This document shows, piece after piece, positions 38,234 to 49,736 of a DNA stretch of 64,000 nt. Numbering within the stretch: position 1 is the first letter of the stretch; each line of letters opens with the position of its first letter. Location of the stretch: contig JAVLRN010000005.1 of assembly GCA_032821775.1 (NCBI GenBank), forward strand, positions 1,984,001 to 2,048,000, in the 5' to 3' direction. The DNA comes from Sanguinoderma infundibulare. Lineage: Eukaryota; Basidiomycota; Agaricomycetes; Polyporales; Polyporaceae. Below the pieces are notes generated by a model. That model was not told the origin of the DNA. It made no database searches and worked only from the letters and a program-made list of their open reading frames with translations. A program made the translations under genes and the position numbers.

Positions 38234-40463
38234 GGTTTAGCGCAGCTAGCTAGAAAACGTACCGAAGCTGCCGCATAGTAGATAAGCATCGTTGCAAGCC
38301 CAGACGGACTAGGGATATGGAACGCGCCAGATGAGGTGTGGTTGTATGTGGTGTCCGCAGACTAGTCAAGGCAAGTCCACTCAGAACCCGAGGCGTCTTA
38401 TAAGGGGGGAAAAGGAACCGTGAGGAATATCTGGAATCCAAATACCACGGAACCTCAAGGATGATTCCTGATTGATCCTTATCCTGCTGACCATGGGGGC
38501 GAGACGCGCACGATCTCTATATCGCTTCTTGAGCCGAAGCGAGCTTCCGACACCAATATTTTGCCCGAAGACCCGCGTATGGCCTCGTTCATGGGACGCC
38601 TGCCGGTCATCGTACACTGCGGCACTGCCCACCGCAGGGCCCTTCGCCGAGTGTAGAGACAGTCCCTGAGGCGGGATTTGCATGTTCCAATAGCAAAGCG
38701 ACTAAGGCGGCTCGGCTCATGCAAGTGCGATGCGATGTTGAATGGCATTAACAGGGAGGCGCAAATGCATTTGTGGTCGACTTAGCTCCAGGACGATGAG
38801 CACGATATCCCACGAACGATCGATATAACACGGCGAGTGTGCCTTACCTGAAATTGCTACCGATAGAGGGTAGGTGATGTAACCCCGCCCTAAGGCCCCA
38901 ATTATTCGCACAAGGACTGATTGAACGCTGAGAAAATGCCAGTCAAATCACCGCCCGGCCACAAATAACTGATAGTTCACCTTAAGTTCTTCCGCTTGAT
39001 CCATTATGTTCCCGTTCCATACGTATCGGCACCAAGCTTGTCATTGCATGGCGTTTGAAGTGTCCAGGCCGTCAACGAATCCGTGGAGAGCAAAGGATAT
39101 CACTTTTAAATCATTGTTTTAGGTACGCACCAAAAACGTCATGCAGTCCCCAAGCCGATATTTTCTGGTGACATCCGTCTTGTTCCGTGGGAGACAGATC
39201 ATTGTGCGGCCAAGGATGCCATTGGTGCAAAAGCTGTCGCACACTCGACCAAAGGACCTGATAAAACGACCCAAGTCAGACATTTCATCCACACATCAGC
39301 CACATAATGGAAATGGAGGGAAGCTCCTCAAGGACCGGTTCGTCAGCTACTGATGAAGACTGTCTTCCTTAGCTGAGCGGTGGCACTCAGTGTAAGGCAA
39401 TATGAACGAAACTCGTACAATGAGGTGCAAGGGCACCTGAGACGATAGCATACGTGGCGTCTTCCTTGGCCCGGACGATCATACTTCATGTGGCGACAAA
39501 GCTTATCTTGGGATGGGAGAATCTCAGGAATCTCAACCGATGAGTCCCTTTACTTGCCTCAGTAAAGCTAGATCATGCGATGCTGACGCAATAGCAGACG
39601 GCATCCAACTCTCGATGGAATGTGTGGCTGATTCGCGCTCAAACCGCTCGAGTGCGCACTTGTCATGAAGACAGACCACAGCAATCTCATCGCGAACAAT
39701 TGGATCCGCACGCGGGGATTCGTTGCCCTCTTCGTCGAAAGCAATGCGCACCTTGAAGTCCATGAGAGCACAGATTCGGTTGTCATCATCACGGTGACCG
39801 TAGACCCTGGTACCGGTCGACCCTGGCCAGAGATGTCGGCGCGGAGGATGATCGAGTGCATACCGTTAGCAAGTGTAAGGTATGAGACCAGAATGATGAG
39901 ATCTCACCTCACATTTGAACAACACTCGCTTTGACGATACGCGGTGGAAATCACAGAGGCACTCCAGCACCCCAGACTCCGTCGATCGTCTCGGGCAAAC
40001 TTGGGTCACGGGCGCTAGCATCGGGTACCACATGATGGTTACCGGAGGTGTTGGCGAATACGACGCGTGAAAGGTTGTTGAACCTTGCTCTGGGTGGTCA
40101 GGCGGATATTCATTGGTCTCTAGACTAGACTTCCAAATATCGATTCTGGATCTCGTATCCCCTGACTGACCGAGATCCCCGGTCTATCCGTTTCAAAAGT
40201 CTGTAAAATACCTCCGCAGACTCGGAGCGACTCAGAATTCGTCGTCGGCTTACCTTTAGTTGGTTGATGAATACATGTAGCTATCCTTTCTCGCATCATC
40301 TCTTGCTTTGGAGAGTGCAACGTCTAGGGTAAATATAATATATGAGAAAATAAGTACCAATACTAGATTATTGTGGCTATAGTATAGTAGTATGCTTGTA
40401 CGGTAGAGATTCGTAGAGATTGCCGTCATCTATGGATTGAGTGATAGGAGCATTGCTCAATGA
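38234..40463. other. Accessory stretch between paralogues B and C
   Basis: Mostly without credible genes. A frame at 39533-39763 (-), MDFKVRIAFDEEGNESPRAD and HDKCALERFERES, is clearly protein-like and ends at a stop. It may be one exon of an unrecognised gene whose upstream part lies near 39800-39860 in another frame. An AT-rich patch (TAAATATAATATATGAGAAAATAAG) lies at about 40329-40353. Confidence 0.35.
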
Positions 40464-41267
40464 CTAAATCAATGGAGGACACCAAGAATAGGTTGCCAAC
40501 TGGACCGCGAAACGTGTCGTAGCTCTATCAACACGAGCCGCTCGAATCCCGTTGACCCCGGACCGATTCCCCAGGATGGAGCTCCAAGTGTCTGCTGCTG
40601 GCGCTGTATCGACGTGGTCAGGATCTGTCCGTCCGAGCAAGCACGAGCATCCACTCACACTCATGAAATCGTGGATTTCCTTCGCCACCTTCTCCGCAAG
40701 CTTCCTCCTCGTAATCGACCGCGAATTATTTGCAGGATTCCTGACGTTAATCTGTCGTTCATAGGGCTTGCACCCGTCGATCTAGTTGACCCCCAACCCA
40801 TCAACGGAGTTCTTGAGAGGTGAAGCGGACAGACGTACCTCAAGGCGGATAGACTGCTTCTGACTGACATTATCTCCCGAAAACATCGCGTCATCACCGC
40901 CTTCCAACGGTAGCGCGCTGCCAGGGGTGTGCGATGAATAGAAGTCCGTCAAGCGCACATAGCCCACTGTAGGGCTGGCCCTGAAGAGGATGGGAGCTTG
41001 CGGTTGGTAACTACGCTTGGCGATATACTCCTGCTGTGGAAGAATCCAATACGGCGTGTGGGCACGAGGGGAGCTGGGCAGTCCAGAATGGTTCATGGTG
41101 AGGCCGTGGTCATGCCAGTACAGGTCGTTGGTTCTTTGGTACATTGTCAAGCATTCCTCCGGGGTAAAGGTACAGACGGCGTCGCCAGAGCCGTTGGATC
41201 CCTGCTGAGGCTGGTACCACCCATGACTACCGGGAGTGGAACTACCTGCAGTGGAGTTGGTGTACAT
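40464..41267 (-). CDS. Island paralogue C, unknown function
   Basis: Exon 41267-40839 reads through VGYVRLTDFYSSHTPGSALP to QKQSIRLE. A 57 bp phase-0 intron (40782-40838) follows, then 40781-40659 with KPYERQINVRNPANNSRSIT and RRKLAEKVAKEIHDFM, which matches the C-terminal module of A and B. After FMS either an intron starts (GTGAGT) or the frame runs on to a stop at 40464. The N-terminal part differs from A, being Gly/Ser/Pro-rich (STAGSSTPGSHGWYQPQQGS). Further exons may lie upstream at 41352-41795. Function unknown. Confidence 0.5.
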
Positions 41268-42082
41268 GGTCTGCTGGTGTATCCGTCAGGCTTTGCATAC
41301 GGTGCGCAGTAGTAATTGACGGATATGTACCTGACGTAGGCGATCTTGACTTCACGGAAGGGGTTGGATTGTCGAAAAGAGAAGTTGCTGACGAGCTGGG
41401 CCTAGACGGGCATACTTATATGTCCCGTTGCGACCCACCGCGCCCTGCGCCCCCACTGGGTGAGCTGTACTTGCTCCTGACAGAAACGTTCGTGTACTGC
41501 CTGGAAACGACCCCAACGCACTATGCATCATCGTTATGAGTGAACTGTCAGCTCGTGTCCTGGAAAACCCACCGAAATGAGCGCCCCGAATTAGCGAGCC
41601 CTTGTCCGTTGCACTCGGACGGGTGTTCGAGGCTACTCTGCACGCATCGCATCGGTCCACGGAGCCGCATTCTTCAACCAGTGGATCGGGCAGGTCTCTG
41701 ACCGGAGTCGGCGTTTGCGCACTGCCGAGGCACATGGAATCATACAATGCAGTCAGTACACCGACAAGTTTGTCACTCCGATTATGCAGGAACACTTACA
41801 ACAGAAGGCAGAGCCTTGAGGCTTTCGGCATTGATCATCTTCGTTAGGGGTCTGCTCTTGCTTAGGCGAACAGGACGGAAGAAGCAGTTCCGCGCAGCGC
41901 TCGCAAGGAAGCGCTAAATCGCATCGTTCCCAAGCCCTTCGCTGATGGGTTTCAGATATCACAACGGGAACAGAGTCAATGTTCAATCAGTGCAGAACGG
42001 TACGATTAACAAACGAAAGCTGCAAGATGGATATAGTGTACACATAGATCTGGACAACAAGTCGACAAGAACGTCCCGACGA
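41268..42082. other. Region between paralogue C and SPT16
   Basis: Contains a long frame at 41352-41795 (-), with LVEECGSVDRCDACRVASNT, that could be upstream exon material of paralogue C, but no join was found in frame. The right end holds the SPT16 3' region. Confidence 0.35.
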
Positions 42083-45000
42083 TTACCGCTTGCCGTTCGC
42101 CTTGCCCTTAGCTTTGGCTTTGGCGGGAGCCTTCTTCCGAGGCCGGTCCGAGTCGCCGTCAGAGTCGTGACCACGACCACCTTCAGTACGTTTCTTGTCG
42201 GCTGCGAGGATATGTTAGATACGCAATAGTTTACACATGAAATAAGGATAGACGAACCCTTGGCCGCTTTCCGTTCCAGCTCATCCCAGTCATCACCTGT
42301 GCACGAGTTAGTACGACGCCGAGGGTTGGCAAGTCGGAGACGCGCGAAGTGCGCTACGCACCGTCGCTCTCATCGGACCCAAAGTCGGACCCACTGCCTT
42401 CGTCGTCACTAGCATCCGAGCCGTCGTCGTAAGCGCTACCGGCCTCACTGTCACTCGAGCTCTCCGAGGCATTTGATCCTCCCTCGAACTCGGATTCGGT
42501 CTCTGATGCCTCGTCAGGTTCACTCTGTTCCACGTGTAAGCAAAGTTCAGGCACATTCGATGGGGTATCGTACCTCTTCCCCGCCAGCTGAGCCGCCCAA
42601 GAAGCTCCAACCGCCTTGTTGGAAGAAGTCGTAGGGGTTGTCATTGATCGTCTTCATGATGGGACCCCAATTGAGGTTGACCGGGCCTTCGCTTAGGGGT
42701 ATATCCACGGAGCTGTTGGAGGTCCGTCAGTACGTGTGGCATCACCACCGAGACAAAATTTAGACTTACTCCAACCAATTCTTCACGTCGTCCAATTGCG
42801 CGGTAGGAATGGAATTGACGTGAAGCGGTGTCTTCGTGAAGTCCTTGAAGATGAGAACCATATCGAACTGCTTGAGACCAAATTGGACACGTTCCAGGGA
42901 TGCGATCTCGATGTCTGCAAGAGTGACGACCAGGAACGGTGGGTCCGAAAGGTGTACCAGGCACTCGGTCGTCGGTTGGAGTCGAGCGGTCTGTCGGAAT
43001 GGCACACCCTCGAACGACAACTCGCGGAAAGGGATGTCAGGCTCAAGCGAGTCTCCCGTCTAAGATAATCAGTTATCAGCTTGGAACGCCGATCAAGGGA
43101 GAAGTAACGGCATACAGAAGCAGTAGCAGCTTCAGCGACCTTCTCGGAGAAGAGCCTGAACTCCTTGTTCAGCATTTGGCGTCGCTTCCTCTCTTGCTGT
43201 TCAAGCTCAATTTCATCTTCATCGCCATACCGATACTTGCGCTTCCGGTTCCCAGTCTCATCAAATTGCACGTCCGAAGCCTCACGGTAGAATTGTACAT
43301 CCTACAGCAACGAATAAGGTTAAACTCAGACGAGGATAGTAGGACGTGCCATCAACTTACGTGCGCCTTCTTCTTTCCGATCATTATAGGGGCCTTGAGA
43401 TGAATGTGGATGATCACGAGGAGCTCGTGGTCGCAAGGTTGGAAGAAGAGGTGCTTCACGTTGGAGAACAAGATGTCTTCAAACGTCAAAGTCGTTGAGC
43501 AACCATCAACAGCGCATCGGAAGCGTCTGGCAAAATACTTACCGATCTTTTGCGACCCCATGGGAGATTGGTATCGCAACCCGTTCTGGTGGATCTCCAC
43601 CTCACCAGGCAATCGCTTCCCATCCAACGCCGGACGCACAAAGACCTCGGGCAACTTGGTCGGACGCCGACCCTTGATCTCCACGAGCGTGTCCTGCTCG
43701 ATGACGTCCGCCATTTCCTTCTTCTGTTGCTCGCGCTTGTTGACCTCCTTCTTGAGTTCCGTAATCTGCTTCGAGATGGAGTCAAAGCGGTTGCCGTCAG
43801 TAGACCGGTATGTGATTGACCGAATGAACGTCGCGTCAGGGTCCTCGAAAGGCTACCAGCAAACATCAGCCGCGGAAAAAGAGTTGTGAGGTACTATGAG
43901 GCTTACCGTGTCTTCTTTCCGACCAGCAAGTTGCCCGGGGGTCTGGAAGTTAATGCGAAGAAGGGTGAACTCTGCCTCCTCGTTCTTGCTGACGTTCTTG
44001 ATCGTGTTGATGTGGAATGGGACCGCGTATCCGTGAATGGGGAAGACCACGGTCTGTGATTTCCTGTCGATATAGATCTAAAGGACACGGACGTTAGAAA
44101 ATGGTCCGAACCGACCAAATCAAAACCTTGATTACGTACCCGGAGGTTCTCCACTTCGCGCGGAAGAGCGGCCTCACCCTTGTAGCTCTGGAAACGCTTC
44201 CAACCCTTCCCTTCTTTGCCACCAGTACCACCACCACCCTCGGAAAACCTCGCGAGACCTTCAGTGTGCAGCTTCGTATGGAGCTCTTTCTGGTGCTCCC
44301 CAATCTTGGCTGTCATTGACTGTACCACCTCCTCCTGCGCTGCGCTGCGAGTCTTGCTCCTAAGCACTTTACTGCCAGCCAACTTGTTCTTGGCAGGCGA
44401 GGCGTTGCCGTTGATCTTGGCCTTCGGCGCTTTCTTCGCTGGAGTTTTCGACGCTTCGGCCTCATCCTGGCTCAAGTAAAACATAGCATCCTTCGGGGCC
44501 TTCATACCCGAGGTTAGACAAATCCCCTTATCTGCGCCGACGAGGACAGTGTCAATCAACTGCAGAGCATACCTAGGAAGAGTTGAGATAAGCATGTCAA
44601 GAATCCACGACGGATTGTACAACAATAACACAGTAACGATGGTCGCTTACTTTTTGCGCCCTTCCTCCAGGCCCGTAAAGCCAAGCACGATGTTCAAGAC
44701 CATGCCAGAGCGGAGCTTCTGACCACTCTTCGCAGACAACACATACGAGGCATCACGGAACTCCATACCAGTCTAAAGTGGACGATATCAGTACACTAGC
44801 AAATGTGGCAAATTCCGAAACATACACCATGCCCTATGTTCTTTACAAAATGCGACTCGAGATCGGGCTTGTGCTCCCTGACATAAGATAATGCTTGCTG
44901 ATACAGGTCCTTCGCGACAGCACCGTCCTTGAGGCGAGACAGGAGATCTGCTTGCAAGGAAACGAGAAGGGCGTAGATAGCCTCTTGTTGCTGTAAGAGA

Positions 45001-46301
45001 GTTAGCTAAGCGCCGCGCCCGGTCCCGATTACTGAGTCATCTCACCTTCGAAGGGTCCAAGATAAAGCTACGCCCAAGGTTAGCGCAGTAACTCTTGTAC
45101 CGCATACCGACCGCCACAAGGAGCACGCCCTTGTGCGAGATGTCATCCTGGGTAGACTCTGCGGCAGGACTGATGTCATAGCCCGAGCTCGTCGACTGAG
45201 ACTGGATGATGGGCGGATAGCAGAACTCTGTGGACCCCCAGTCTACCTAGGAGCAAGATTGGGCTCAGAGCAAGCAGGATCAATGAACAAATGGTGACCT
45301 ACATCGTTTAGCCCACGACCCTTACTCCAGACCTTCATATCGGGGCCTTTCGCCTTCTCACCGTCTCCGTATCCAATACGACCCTCGATCTGAGTCGAAA
45401 ACGCTTCATGGGAGATCTTTGCCTCTCGATCCAGGATAGTCTCAAGCTTCGGGGCGACGTAGTGGGCAAGGAGAGTCGATGTGAGATTGGCGGCTGTACG
45501 AGTGTATTTCTGACTCGGAGTCAATAAGGAGGGCATTGAGGAGAGCCGACACATGTACAAACCAGTTCTTCCTCGTCCTTGACAGCAAGGATTGAGGCAA
45601 CCGCGGGTGCCATGTCCACGACGGTGGGCTTCTTCTCTGCGTCTGACACCAGCTTGTTCCACTCATCCACAAGCTTGCCAGCGTGAGGCTCCTTGCTCAA
45701 CGTAGCAACTCGATCATGGGCGGTGTATGCTTGGAAGAAGCGAGGGACAGCGTCGGTGGGGGCGTCCTTGGCTTTTGCTTGTACGAAGAACTCAATTGAG
45801 ACAGGTGAGTCTGCGTTCTTGAGTTGGGACAAAATTTTTGCTGCAGCGTAGTTGCAGACGTTAGCAAGTAGTTATGACGCCTCAAAGTTGCTGGTTGGTA
45901 TCGTACCTTTTGACGCGGAACAGAGAATGGCAAGTTGATTCTTCTGGAATAGTAGGAAAGTCGAAGGGAACTCGAAACCAAGCAGCCATGTCTTGGTAGA
46001 GTAACGCGTTGGTAATGAGAACTCAAGGCTTGGAACCAAGAACGAACGTACCTGGAACGCGGTTCCCTTCCGAATTGGCTCATCTTCCCCCATCGGGTCA
46101 CCAGCAACAAGGAGCAACGCGTCAATGTCAGCTATCGAGCTGTAGTAGTCGTCCTTCTGCGCATTCTGGGACACGGGAAACACAAAGTCAGGTCGGCAAT
46201 AAGGGCTCCAAGGCAAGGAGTTGGTATCTCACGTTCCAGGCATTGTAGACACTTCGGAGTCGTTTTGAAAAGAGCTCTGCGTTGAGCTCAATGCCAGACA
46301 T
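42083..46301 (-). CDS. SPT16: FACT histone chaperone subunit SPT16
   Basis: Large subunit of FACT (with Pob3), which loosens and reassembles nucleosomes during transcription and replication. Starts [16 protein letters not shown]. The aminopeptidase-like N-terminal domain is seen in [26 protein letters not shown] (split), [15 protein letters not shown] and DEEELVCT. The middle PH-like domains are seen in [54 protein letters not shown] and [20 protein letters not shown]. It ends with the family acidic tail (42356-42644, Glu/Asp/Ser runs) and a basic [11 protein letters not shown] terminus. About a dozen short introns. Length is roughly 1,100 aa, as in the family. It is divergent from the AMP-binding gene. 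Confidence 0.95.
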
Positions 46302-46821
46302 GGCAGAAAGAGCGACTGGACGGCGAAGCAAGAGGGGTAGTGGTGGTTGAGAGACAAGAGAGGGCTGCGAGGAGAGCGCGTCCACTGTGGCGCGTATGCA
46401 GACGGGCGGAGTTTCAATTGTGGGTAACGTCACGTGCGCGTTGTCTGTTTTGGTCACAGCGCGACTCGACGCGTCCCGTCCCTGAGCTCCGCGGGGCTGG
46501 CTGGAGTCGCACGGCGAGGAGGGTGGGCAACGACGGACGCGGGGGTGGTGTGTCAGGAGAGTGACGGCGTGGGCGTCGGGGGAACCTGGATGAGGAGCCG
46601 GCAAGAGCAACGCCGACGAAAGTGTGCACGAGCGGGATATTACACCCCACGCGTCTATCGGCTTCCTACTTACGCCCTCGCTCGCCGGCTCTCGTTTCGT
46701 GTTCTGCTCTCTGCACCTCACTACTCGTGATTACTGCCACTCCAAAACGTCCAGACCCCTCGCCTGCACCCGGTGTGTGCGCCCTACTGGTGTACGGAGA
46801 CACCTGCACAGGTCACCGATC
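46302..46821. promoter_or_regulatory. Divergent promoter region, SPT16 / AMP-binding gene
   Basis: About 520 bp between outward-facing starts. CACGTG (E-box) occurs within GTAACGTCACGTGCGCG at 46424-46440 and overlaps a CRE-like ACGTCA. Open frames here have the biased composition of GC-rich non-coding DNA. Confidence 0.45.
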
Positions 46822-48882
46822 ATGGCACTCTCGGACTATCTCGTCACCGACGACCTCACCATCATCTTGGCGCTTGTTGCTGCTGGCCTCTTTCTCCTTC
46901 ATAACCTCTACAAACCTCAGGCACTCGTCCATCCCATCCTCCTTGGCCGCCAGAGTGATGCCGCGCGAGTCAGGAATCCGTCAGAGAGCGCCGTTTATCG
47001 CAACTATGGGACTGGCATGCTTGGCCGCGTAAGTCCCAGCCTTGCCTTTGCGCCATCCTACTCAACACCTTCACATCTGTCGCAGTTCCCCTTGCGCCCT
47101 ACCAAGGATCAGCAGGTCGTGTTGGACCTCGTGAAACCTGATGCGGATGCACCCCGGACGCTGTGGTCAACCAAAGTGAGCTCTCAACCAGTCCGCTTCG
47201 TCTACAATGACACCCACACCGCTGTTTCACCAGATCACGAACCCCCAGTTGCGGGATCGCATTGCTAATATCGGTGCTGGTTTAACGCGCATTGTTCGCC
47301 TTGTTCCACAGGAGTCTAACGTGTTGCTACTCTTGAACGACAGCATTGGTACGTCGTGGTGTATCACCGACTGTGCCGTCTCCTCACTTCTCCGCGCTCG
47401 TCAGAATTCCTCATCGCGGATCTCGCTTTGTCTGCCCTTTCGGTCCCCACTTTTACCGTTTCCTCTGCTTCCGTAATTTCTCCTGTTCTCGAGAGCCATC
47501 CACCCTCAGTTATAATCACCGATGCGGACCTTCTGCGGCACGTCCTGGAGCTCATCTACGACGCCCGCGAGAGCGAACATCACACCATCGTTGTCGTTGG
47601 CGATATCAGTGGCGTTAAGCTCCCCAAGGTGAACAATGTCAAGATTCTCAAGTGGGATGACATCGAGGCCGACGGTGCCGCCGCTGAGAAGCCTGTTCTC
47701 TCACTCCCTGGTTCGTCCTCCTTCTCACCTGCGACCTTCCCGATCCCCTAACAGCACAGCCAGATCCCAACGACATCTACACCGTCTCGTTCTTCGAGAC
47801 CACATCTGGCGATCTCGAGGGCATCCAGTTGACTCACCAGAATCTAACCGCTGGCGTGGCCGCGACTCGAGCTCTGTTGCCCCCCTCGAGCGCGCTCTCT
47901 CCTTTGGACACCATCGTGTCTGCATTCCCTCTGGGCACTCCTTACGGCCGAGCCGTGGCCTACACTGCGCTCTTCGAAGGCACCGGCTTTGCCACCGTTG
48001 ACAGCACCAAGCTCATCAAGCCGGAAGGTACAGTGGTCCTCTTCGTTCGCCTATGCTAGCAGAAGCTCATATGACTCGTCCGCTCAGGCCCCCTTCAGAC
48101 CGGACTGAAGGACCTGCGTACATCTGGAGCCTACAAGATCTCGTCCCCGACACTGCTCTTCATCCGTCCAGACCACCTCAACAGCCTGGCCGATGCCGTC
48201 ACCCAGCAGGCATCCAGATCTTCCTGGTTCCTGTTCAACTTCGCCTGGCGCCACAAGCTCGCCGGTGTCCTCGAAGGCTACATCACCAAGCAGAGTCTCT
48301 GGGACCGCCTCGTCTTTGACGGCGCCCGCATGAAGGTGATGGGCAAGGGCGCGGGCACCGTCCGTGCCGTCGTCATCAGCGGAGGTACGTCCGCTCCCCG
48401 CTGCTCCATTCCATGCAGCCATCCATGCTCACCCTCTCGCCCCCTTAGGACCGCTGGAAGCGCAGAGCCTGACGCCCTCGCGCATCGCGCTCTCCGTCCC
48501 CGTGATCAATGCCCACTTCCACCCGCTCGTGGCCGGCCCCGCGTTCGCGACACACGCGCTCGACCTCCAGACCTTCCCCCCGACCGCTTCCGGCTCTCCC
48601 TCCGCGTCCGCCGCAGACGCGTATGCGTTCACGTACCTCGCGCCCGTCGGGCCCCCGTCGGTTAACGTGGAGGTGAAGCTCACGAACGTTGACGACTCGG
48701 CTGTTGAGGCCGGAGGGGACCCCGTCGGCGCTCTGTACGTCCGCGGCCCGAGCGTCGGCCAGCCCCTGTCCGTTGAGGAAGAACCACAGGATGAGGAAGA
48801 GCGGGGCTGGCGAAGCACCGGCGAGCGTGCGAAGGTCGCCGCCAACGGAACGTTCAAAGTGTCTTCCGCAAGGAAGGCCTGA
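46822..48882 (+). CDS. Divergent AMP-binding (ANL superfamily) membrane-anchored protein
   Basis: Resembles long-chain acyl-CoA synthetases. Exons 46822-47028, 47086-47175, 47234-47348, 47405-47710, 47755-48027, 48088-48384 and 48449-48882 give 474 aa. Residues ~12-30 (LTIILALVAAGLFLLHNLY) form a membrane anchor. ANL landmarks appear in order: VLLLLNDSI, the P-loop position as SFFETTSGDLEGIQLTHQNL, ALYVRGPSVGQPL and GWRSTGERAKV (normally GWxxTGD). The P-loop lacks the usual S/T-G-T-T-G-x-P-K-G pattern, and the protein stops soon after the TGD-like site, without the mobile C-terminal domain and its catalytic lysine. Adenylation activity is therefore doubtful; it may be a regulatory or scaffold homologue. 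Confidence 0.82.
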
Positions 48883-49736
48883 GCGCCAGGCTATGTGGAC
48901 CCAGGCTGATGGTGTAGTGTACTATGTGTACGGTGCACTATGCCGTCTGTATGTGGTGCATGGTGATATAATCGCTCTATTGAGAACCTCAGTTCTAACC
49001 TGCAGCCATAAACACATCTCTTTGTATATTATTTGTCCTGGGACCGCCTTCCATACCGTTATTACCGATCGTGGTCAGTCTCGTCATCGCCATAAGAGTA
49101 CGTTATAGAAGTCTGTACTCTGCATGTTGATGACGTGGTAACAGCGTTCGGTCAATGTTATACGCCAGTTTTGTTCAAATGGTCGGCAGGCACGGAGAGC
49201 GCGCGCATTGTAATGTGCGACAGAAGCGAATACGAAACGACAATTGATGTTCTGATGCATTACGTTCGATCCTGTGGTTCAATGTACAACGGGAGAAACC
49301 ACTCTTGGAGACATCGAGAAAAGAGTCGACAGCAATCGTAAGCATAGCAATGCACCTAGCGATCGACGGGAAGTCTAGGGCGGTCCCAACACCGACCTAC
49401 TATCCGCCTCTCCTGGTCTTGCATCTTGAAAATCAAGGAGAAACACGAGAACGTCAGATACCTGCAGAGGTTAGCGGACACAAAACGGTGACAAGGAAAG
49501 AGAGGGTAACATTGTGATTTTGTTGAGCCGATACTCGAGATGCGAAAGGTTACCGTTGCGGTCTTGAATCTTCATGACTCAGTCTTGCGGGGTCCGAACC
49601 GAAGGGGCGCGACCAGGGAGGGATGGCACGAACGCATCGGCTTCGCGGACAGGCACAATATGTCATCCGCGCATGGCCGGATGATGGGCGAGCCGCACAA
49701 GAGGCGGAGACACCAGTCCCCTCCACGAGAGCAGAA
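48883..49736. other. Convergent intergenic region, AMP-binding gene / acidic nuclear protein
   Basis: About 850 bp with no credible gene. Around 48900-49130 it is AT-richer (TATATTATTTGTCC), as expected of 3' untranslated sequence. Confidence 0.5.

Noticed and set aside
33000..42000. Accessory island as an intact LTR retrotransposon or DNA transposon
   Set aside because: No long terminal repeats, target-site duplications, reverse transcriptase, integrase or transposase motifs were seen on either strand.
46188..46721. 177-residue minus-strand frame over the SPT16 start
   Set aside because: Overlaps the SPT16 start exon in frame, but its upstream part is Ser/Pro/Arg-rich non-coding DNA; the SPT16 Met at 46301 matches the family start.
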